Shown: positions 57,838 to 64,000 of the stretch, in pieces | Position numbering within the stretch: the first letter of the stretch is position 1 | Layout of the letters: the number at the start of each line of letters is the position of its first letter | Assembly: GCA_050084515.1 (NCBI GenBank) | Contig: CM114273.1 | Coordinates: forward strand, 20,336,001 to 20,400,000 | DNA from: Blasia pusilla | Lineage: Eukaryota; Marchantiophyta; Marchantiopsida; Blasiales | Length of the DNA: 64,000 nt | Reading direction: 5' to 3' | Notes under the pieces: model-generated | What the model saw: only the letters and a program-made list of their open reading frames with translations | Database searches by the model: none | What the model was told of the DNA's origin: nothing | Translations under genes and position numbers: made by a program

Positions 57838-58461
57838 TGTCACGTCTTTTAGGATAGATCAGTAAGATCTAATAGAGTGCCTTCGTGAGTAGTGGAGGAC
57901 ACGCTTAGTAGGTCGCGGATGACCTGCTGAGGCACCGGGAAACCTGAGAGAGCAGGTTTCCCCTTCGTTTCGGCTCATTTGGAGCCATATTGAGAAACTT
58001 ACTATTTTAGGTAAGTACCATTTTGAGTATATGATCGACTTACTATTTTTGGTAAGTGGCCCTTGACCTCCTACATCAGGTCAAGAGCCAAGGAGGTGAC
58101 TTGGGAGAATAGGTTACCATGGAGAGAGCTTGGGAGAGGGAAGGGTATACCTCAAGGAGAGAGAGCTTGAGAGCTCATTCTCTCTTTGTTGAACCTCTTG
58201 GCATGAGGCGGCGGAGCTATGGTACCTTGCCTTGTGAGTGTAACCCAAACCTCTCATTAGGAGAGTGGGTTTGGTTTGACATGAGAGAGAGTGCACACCT
58301 TTGAGAGCTATGGTGTGAGATGGTGTAGAGAGAGATTGGATCTTACTTTAATTGGAGATATTTTGGTACTTCTTGTCTCGTTGTTTGGATGCCATGAGTT
58401 AGCATGGGATCATGCGTGTTTGTGTGTGTGTTCGGTGACAGCGATGTGTATGCGCACGACA
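57838..58461 (+). mobile_element. Full LTR of the main Ty3 family (624 bp)
   Basis: Begins TGTCACGTCTTTTAGGAT and ends GCGCACGACA. Aligns block by block with the LTRs at 43327 and 25354. It follows copy A's R segment after two bases and is followed with no gap by pol sequence of copy C (the codons of the reverse transcriptase CYIDD box). Confidence 0.9.
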
Positions 58462-58730
58462 TGTGTTACATTGATGATATCTTGGTGTTCAGTAACACGG
58501 TGGAGAGGTTGAAAGCTCATGGTCTACGTTTGCATCCAGGAAAGTGTAAGTTCTTCCATGAGGATATTGAGTACTTGGGTCATGTGATCTATCGAGGTAG
58601 TTTGGGAGTTCAGCAAGCAAAGGTGGAGGCTATTGCACTTATTCCTCATCCGGTAGATGTGAGTAGAGTTCGCGCATTCATGGGATTAGGGAACTACTAT
58701 CGGAGGTATGTGAAGGGATTTAGTGCTATG
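58462..58730 (+). pseudogene. Copy C: reverse transcriptase, 3' third
   Basis: Starts abruptly at CYIDDILVFSNTVE and has lost about 12 residues before RLKAHGLRLHPGKCKF. It continues to FMGLGNYYRRYVKGFSAMA. All of gag, protease, methyltransferase and most of the polymerase are absent. Confidence 0.9.
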
Positions 58731-59220
58731 GCAAAGCCTTTGAACCAATTGCTGAAATCAGATCAGGAGTGGCATTGGGGAGATTATCAGGAGAGAGCTT
58801 TTGTGGAACTCAAGGCCCAGTTGGTGACGGCGCCTATCTTGAGGAGACCTATCAAATGGCGCCCATTTCAGTTACACATTGATTGGAGTAGGTTGGGACT
58901 TGGAGCGGTGTTGACACAACATGATGATGAGCACATGGAGTTTGTGATGGCCTGTTGCAAGTTGTTCAAATAATGCAGCGCAGTCGCGCTATAGTTCATA
59001 TGAGGGAGAGTGCTTGGCAATAGTATGGGTTGTGGCACACTTTAGGTGTTACTTGTTTGGCACACAGTTTACCCTTGTTACTCATCACCAGCCGCTCAAG
59101 TGGTTGATGGAGTCTAACAAGCTTATAGGGAAGCTTGCACGGTGGGTTCTTATCTTACAGGAGTATGACTTCCAGGTGGTACATAGACCTGGAGTGGCCA
59201 ACCTTGATGCTGATGGATGA
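58731..59220 (+). pseudogene. Copy C: RNase H
   Basis: LNQLLKSDQEWHWGDYQERA through LHIDWSRLGLGAVLTQHDDE, then a frame break at 58973 and MAIVWVVAHFRCYLFGTQ, HHQPLKWLMESNKLIG to NLDADG. The Asp before HHQPL in copies A and B has become His (THHQ), so one catalytic position is lost. A TGA at 59218-59220 follows. Confidence 0.88.
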
Positions 59221-60424
59221 GGAGGAACCCATGTACTAGCCAAGAGGATGCAACTGGGGCTAGATGGCATGGCGAGGTTGATGAGGAGATGGTGCCAGGT
59301 TGGCATGCATCCGCCTTTTTATGTTATTTAGGGGTGGACTCTAGTATGGAGGACCACATGACATCTTACTCTAGTCAGAGGGTAGATGGCCAGCCTTCAG
59401 ATCCTAAGGTTGGAGATGGTGGTACGGATCAGCGTGATATTCATGATGATGCGTTGGTGTTGGAGTTCCTACGGACCAGTAGGGTGCCAGGCATAGTGAG
59501 TGCCAAGGAGTGAGGAGTGGGGATATTTTGGGGTAAAGGGTACATATAGCTTACTTCTTGGTCAGTATTGGTGGCATGGCATGCATACTCAGGTGTAGCA
59601 GTTGCTGTAACGTTGTATGGTTTGTGACCGGGTGAGGGCATCATTGCCCTACACCACAATTACACCCCTTGCCTATTATGGGGTTGGGTTACCGTTGGAG
59701 TGTGGACTTTGCGGGACCGCTACCGTTGACTGTACGACATCATCGATATGTGTTGGTGATGGTGGAGCACTTCTCCAAGTGGATTGAGTTGGTGGCATTA
59801 CCTGACAAGGCAAGTGAGGGAACAACGTATGCATTTCTTGATAGAGTGCTTAGTCATTTTGGTGCACCAGCTGAAGTGCTGACCGACCAGGGTATAGAGT
59901 CTCAGGGTGAGTTTCAGGTCTTGTGTGACAAGGCATTGATTGATCATCGGACCACATCTCGAGACCATCCAGAGGCGGATGGTTTGGCTGAGCATGTGGT
60001 TCAGACAGTGAAGAGGGCATTCCACAAGTATGGCCTACAGAAGGGGCATCTTGGAGACTCAGATATTCAGTTGCCATGGTTAGCCATGGGGTATAGGTTC
60101 AGTCGCCAAGCATCCTTGGCTTCCTTCTCACCTTATTTTCTGTTATACGGCCGAGATTCAGACTTGCCCGCAACAATTCGTCGGGAGTCTCGTGAGGTGG
60201 TGAACCTTGATGACCCAGAGATGTGGATGAGAGTGTGTTCTGAGCGGGCAGAGCTCTTTCAGAAAGTTATGCCGACAGCCTTTGAGAATCTTGCAATTGC
60301 TCAACACAGGGATACGTTGTGGTATGCACCATTCGGGGTGGAGGTTATCGACCATCGATTCGTAGGTTCCATGTGGGGGACTATGTCTATTTGCAGCAGA
60401 TTGCACCGACAACGTTGGATGTGA
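59221..60424 (+). pseudogene. Copy C: integrase
   Basis: After a decayed linker and zinc-binding region (59221-59668: YFGVKGTYSLL, QYWWHGM, CMVCDRVRAS in broken frames) a 251-residue frame holds WSVDFAGPLPL (Asp), VLTDQGIESQGEF (Asp; Ile-Glu-Ser for Thr-Glu-Phe) and HPEADGLAEHVVQ. In the last one the Glu is followed by His where Arg is usual. It ends at 60424 by frameshift. Confidence 0.9.
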
Positions 60425-60741
60425 CGGCAAGCCGCACTATTTTACGAGTGCGCGAGGTGTTAGCTTCTGGAGTTCTCATGTTGGAGGGTTATGATGGAGT
60501 TTTTTGGAAGGACCATGTGCGTAATTGTGCGCCATGTCATCTTCTAAATATGGATGGTACTGTTGATCCAAGCTTAGCCATGATACGTGCTAGCTTGAGG
60601 TGCATTTTTTCTGGGTCTGCTGGTAATGCAACCCGTATGTTGGTGTGTGATCGGTGTTCTAGGGGTTGGCATATGACGTGTTTGACTCCACGTATGGATG
60701 TTATTCCTACTGGAAGGTGGGTTTGTCCTCGATGTACTTAG
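60319..60741 (+). pseudogene. Copy C: integrase tail with PHD finger
   Basis: A 140-residue frame with RRFHVGDYVYLQQIAPTTLD (CAG where copy A has TAG), then WKDHVRNCAPCHLLN, and a PHD finger. Here the first zinc pair reads CIFSG in place of CMLCG, so one Cys ligand is lost; VCDRC, WHMTC and WVCPRC are kept. Stop at the same place as in A and B. Confidence 0.88.
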
Positions 60742-60915
60742 GAGAGGTAGATGACTTGATCTTTGCATGATATGGATTACAGATGCGCGACTAACGATAG
60801 GGCAACCTAGCATCCGACCTTCTGATTTGTGCACCCACGAAGGTGTATAACATGTAGTAGATGTATAGGACTACCTGGGAGTTAGAGGGACCTGACCGCC
60901 AGTTAGGGGAGCGAG
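60742..60915 (+). mobile_element. Copy C: 3' untranslated region and polypurine tract
   Basis: Contains GGGAGTTAGAGGGACCTG and the purine run AGGGGAGCGAG just before the R segment, as in the other copies. Confidence 0.65.
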
Positions 60916-61033
60916 TTGTGGTACACTTGTGTTTGTGTATGCTCTCGTCTATGTTATATATGTATATGAGTATGGTATGTCAGCGATGTATGTTGGCGAT
61001 GTATGTTGTATGACGATGTGGATTCGCACGACA
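60916..61033 (+). repeat. 118-bp R segment of copy C (subfamily variant)
   Basis: TTGTGGTACACTTGTGTTTG to ATTCGCACGACA. It recurs at 61368-61472 with few changes. It differs strongly from the R segment of copies A and B except for the last part, so copy C is another subfamily. Two bases (GT) separate it from TGTCAT. Confidence 0.85.
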
Positions 61034-61035
61034 GT

Positions 61036-61472
61036 TGTCATGACCATACGGATTATGTCGTAGAGTATAGTGTGCTAGTAGAGGCCATACCTTATGTAGG
61101 GCCGTAGTGTCTAGTTAGGGATGCGGTTTCATACATAGGGTTGGGGGTTACTCCGTTGGGGGCGACTTTTCCAGTAGGGCCCGCCCTTAGGTTGGAGAAT
61201 ATAGTGTTGAGCGTGTTGCGTTGGGAGTTAGCCTTGGTAGTGAGTAGAGCTCTTGGCTACGGTGGTTCCCACAAGCTTCGACCTAGATTCTCCCATCGTG
61301 GAGTGGTTTGGCTCGATTGTATGTGATTCTATACGTGTTTTATGACAAAGAGGTCTTTTCGGATTTGTTGTGGTATTTTTGTGTTTGTGTATGCTCTCGT
61401 CTATGTTATATATGTATGTGAGTATGGTATGTCAGCGATATATGTTGTATGACGATGTGGATTCGCACCACA
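61036..61472 (+). mobile_element. LTR of copy C subfamily (437 bp)
   Basis: Starts TGTCATGACC and ends ATTCGCACCACA, following the TG...CA rule and ending in a copy of the R segment (61368-61472). The layout equals the LTR after copy A although the middle is unrelated by eye. Confidence 0.7.
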
Positions 61473-63960
61473 TCTTTTTAAGGAGGAATAAGAATATTCT
61501 TTAATAGGCTAGGTTATACTCTTTTAACATGTTGAGAGTTGTGCCCTTTGGCTCATTTTGGCCTAACTGAAAAAATGAGTTTTTTTTCTTCTACATCTTG
61601 CCTTTGAAAAAAAATATCTCAAATTTTAGGAGAGGTGTTCTGTGATACTTGATGATTTTAAGAATACCAAATTACACTATGGGGATGTTAGGCAGAGGGG
61701 ACAACCAATCAACCAACAAAGAATATTTGGAAATACAAGTTGTGGGTTGTTCCCACATGCTAACTTTGAGCTTCGAGGAGAACAGTCCTTGGGGATTTAT
61801 CGGCTTCTTCTCTTTGGGGATGTTATTATCTTTATTTGTCCTCTTTAGAGCTTTGTTATTATAATTCTGTGGATCTTCTTTTATATGATGCAATATCAAT
61901 CTTTTAAGGCATCTAAATTTAATTTTAGAAGAAGAAGGAAAAACATAGTAAAATACCATCTATAATGAAATTATGAACATCATGTCCCTCCAATTGATAT
62001 TATATATCTATACTATTATTGGAAAATTTCTTTTTATTTTCCATCATTTTGGATGCATGACATGTTGCAAAATGAGCATTTTACATGCACGACACGTATG
62101 AAAGAAAGATGCCATAATTTTTAAAATGCGTACAATTTGGATCCTTTTAACTTTAATGAGTAATTTACATTTCATGCATTGCATGGACATCTCACAAACA
62201 GAGAAAATTATTTATATTTTTAACATTTTGGTAGCATTACCGGACACTCTGTCGGATGGCAAAAGGTAGAGAGGAAAGATATGCATTTGAAGTTCGAATA
62301 TGAATTTAAAATCCATGCAGTGCATTATGGGAATCTTGCCAGTAGGTGAAATAACATAGCAGTAAGTAAAGAAAACCTGCCACCGATGTTATCGCTGTTA
62401 GACCCATCCCAAAATGTATCGGAACCGGAAGGTGTCGTAGGTTCTGAAGATTTGTGTGTATGAAAAGAATGCACACCCCCTTTGAAAGGTTCCGGAGATT
62501 TATGTGACTAGCACCACATTCCAACAGGATACCACCACTCTCGAGAAATTCTACGCCATTTCCGTTGTAACGACCATCGTAGTCGTGTCTCTGGCGTAAC
62601 GAATCTTGAAGGTGAGGTTCAATTCTTGCTGCTCGTCCCTTCCAACGAGTACCACATAATAATTTTTGTTCGCCCTTTTACCTTTCGATATGGTGCACGC
62701 AGTTGGCTCACGAGATCCTGTCAGCATCACAACTCGTCAAACCAATCAGAGAGCTTCCGGGTGGTGGTGATGATGATGAACCTGTAACGGAAGTACTCGA
62801 TAACCCTACGTTCTCTCCGACTCTCCTCACAATGCCCACACGACAACTTCGTCTTCCGAACGGTCCATTGTGGTTTTGATTTCGAGAACTTGGAAGTTAG
62901 AACCGGACAGGTCTTGAGAAAGTGTCTACTTGCGTCCGTCGAGACCAGCACCGAGGAACATGCTACGCCGTGCGAGAGGACAGCTTTCGGTACAAGCAAT
63001 CCTTTCACCGAAGTAATTAGGCCTTCGAAGTTCGAAGGCCTAATTCCCTGCCTACCCTGTGCACTTTTTTGGGATAGGCAAAAAACGCTTCATGTACTGC
63101 TATTTCTGGGCACGTGTTCCCTTCTTCATAATTTGCGATGAATCCGACCTCCCGGCGCCTGGAATAGATTTGGGGGCCCGGTCAAGAGTTTGAAGAAGTT
63201 CTTCAATGGCAAATAGCTACACGTGATAATAAGCCAACGGTGGTGCTTCGTCCACCACTCGCCCCAAATTTAGAGCTTCTCCGATTTCGTCACCTCTAGC
63301 AGTTAGCTTGCGGAAGGAGGGTTCGACGTTTGAACCGAACTGTTTCTTTTCTTATTTCTAGAACCTTTTCCCACCCGATCCGTGGAGAATCGCGGGGGAT
63401 GTCGAAGGCTTCGTCTTCTCTGTGTGCGACATGCAACAAAAACCACGTAACGAAGAATAGGAACGGTAGCGTCTGACGTCCTCCACTTGCGAGTTTGGAT
63501 GACCGCCTTTTCCAAAATCCGCTGCTTCCGTGTTTCCAGCGAGGGCAAATCTGCGACACCAGTGCGAGCGAGCGAGCGTGGACGCATGACCGTCCTCCAT
63601 TCCCTCGGGAAGCGCACCCGCAGTCCTCGTCTTTGCAACGCCACTCCGCAACGAAAGTGGCGGGCATCCCGAACACGCACTCCTCCGCGGCACAACCTGT
63701 GCGTAGGGCGAACCCTGACGGAAAGGCAGCCTGTGATCACGCCAACGAGACACGCAGGAGTAGATGGGCCGCGCAGTCCTCGAAACGAAGGAAATTCCTT
63801 GCACATCCGAGCGACGGAATAGCCTCATCACTTCACCGTGTGCGGGAAGCACGCGTAACGACTTCTCATTTCTCTTCTTTTCCCCGGAAGTTCGTATTCC
63901 CAGTCGTGACGTCCAATCATGCGCTTGGACTGGCTGTCTGTCCGTCGCTCCTCCCGTCCG
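61473..63960. other. No gene identified
   Basis: AT-rich to about 62600, then increasingly GC- and CpG-rich. Overlapping frames at 62727-63141 and 63296-63852 on both strands show Arg/Ser-rich, composition-driven content and no motif. The GC-rich end could be the promoter and first exon of a gene extending beyond the window. Confidence 0.4.
63015..63045. repeat. Perfect palindrome, 15-bp arms around one base
   Basis: AATTAGGCCTTCGAA, then G, then TTCGAAGGCCTAATT. No neighbouring gene explains it. Confidence 0.95.
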
Positions 63961-64000
63961 CGCGACAACGGAGGAGTCGGTGGATGGATGGATGCATGCT

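Noticed and set aside
63296-63852. Three overlapping long minus-strand frames and one on plus.
   Set aside because: Arg-rich content in all frames points to GC-driven absence of stops. A real exon here cannot be excluded but cannot be supported.

Overview
The window looks like nuclear DNA from a land plant or close relative: intron-bearing genes with GT-AG borders, a plant S-protein-homolog gene, Ty3/gypsy and Ty1/copia remnants with plant-type primer sites, a hAT transposase, Helitron pieces and long (CT)n/(GA)n tracts. One host gene has motif wording I associate with flagellar/ciliary EF-hand proteins, which would fit a plant with swimming sperm, but this is weak and I do not name a species. 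About two thirds of the sequence is transposon-derived and nearly every element is broken.

Layout. 1-5.1 kb: a degenerate tandem repeat, a copia gag start (minus), and a gag-only relic of the main Ty3 family (plus). 5.1-9.2 kb: AT-rich DNA with one intact small gene, a secreted S1/SPH-type protein (minus, 6881-7351), an LTR relic and two long dinucleotide tracts. 10.4-11.4 kb: relic of an APE-type LINE endonuclease. 13.1-16.1 kb: exons of a C2-domain gene (minus). 17.8-20.9 kb: a non-LTR retrotransposon with a restriction-like endonuclease, preceded by tandem repeats with a perfect hairpin. 21.6-24.7 kb: a hAT transposase gene split by a 989-bp solo LTR. 25.4-25.9 kb: a solo LTR of the main Ty3 family. 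26-30 kb: AT-rich, nothing recognised. 30.2-37 kb: a multi-exon host gene (minus). 39.1-44.5 kb: a Helitron with Pif1-like helicase, split and partly inverted around a Ty3 insertion. 44.5-61.5 kb: a cluster of at least four copies (B, E, A, C) of one Ty3/gypsy family. 61.5-64 kb: no gene I can identify.

The most interesting item is this Ty3/gypsy family. Copy A (about 50.6-57.8 kb) carries, in order, gag, two CCHC zinc knuckles, an aspartic protease, a cytosine-C5 DNA methyltransferase domain with motifs I, II, IV, VI, VIII, IX and X in canonical order, reverse transcriptase, RNase H, integrase, and a C-terminal PHD finger where many plant Ty3 elements have a chromodomain. Relics of the methyltransferase region also occur in copy E and in a fragment at 46.9 kb, and the PHD finger is present in three copies, so both are family traits. 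The element therefore encodes a possible DNA-methylation writer and a possible chromatin reader. Copy A is inactive: it has several in-frame stops (one is a demonstrable CAG to TAG change against two sister copies) and frameshifts in a T-run and a GA-run.

The same family has an odd terminus. A ~128-bp segment equal to the 3' end of the LTR sits directly after the polypurine tract and is followed, after two bases, by the complete TG...CA LTR. Two diverged subfamilies (copies A and C) show the same arrangement. All calls come from reading translations and sequence by eye; no database search was possible.
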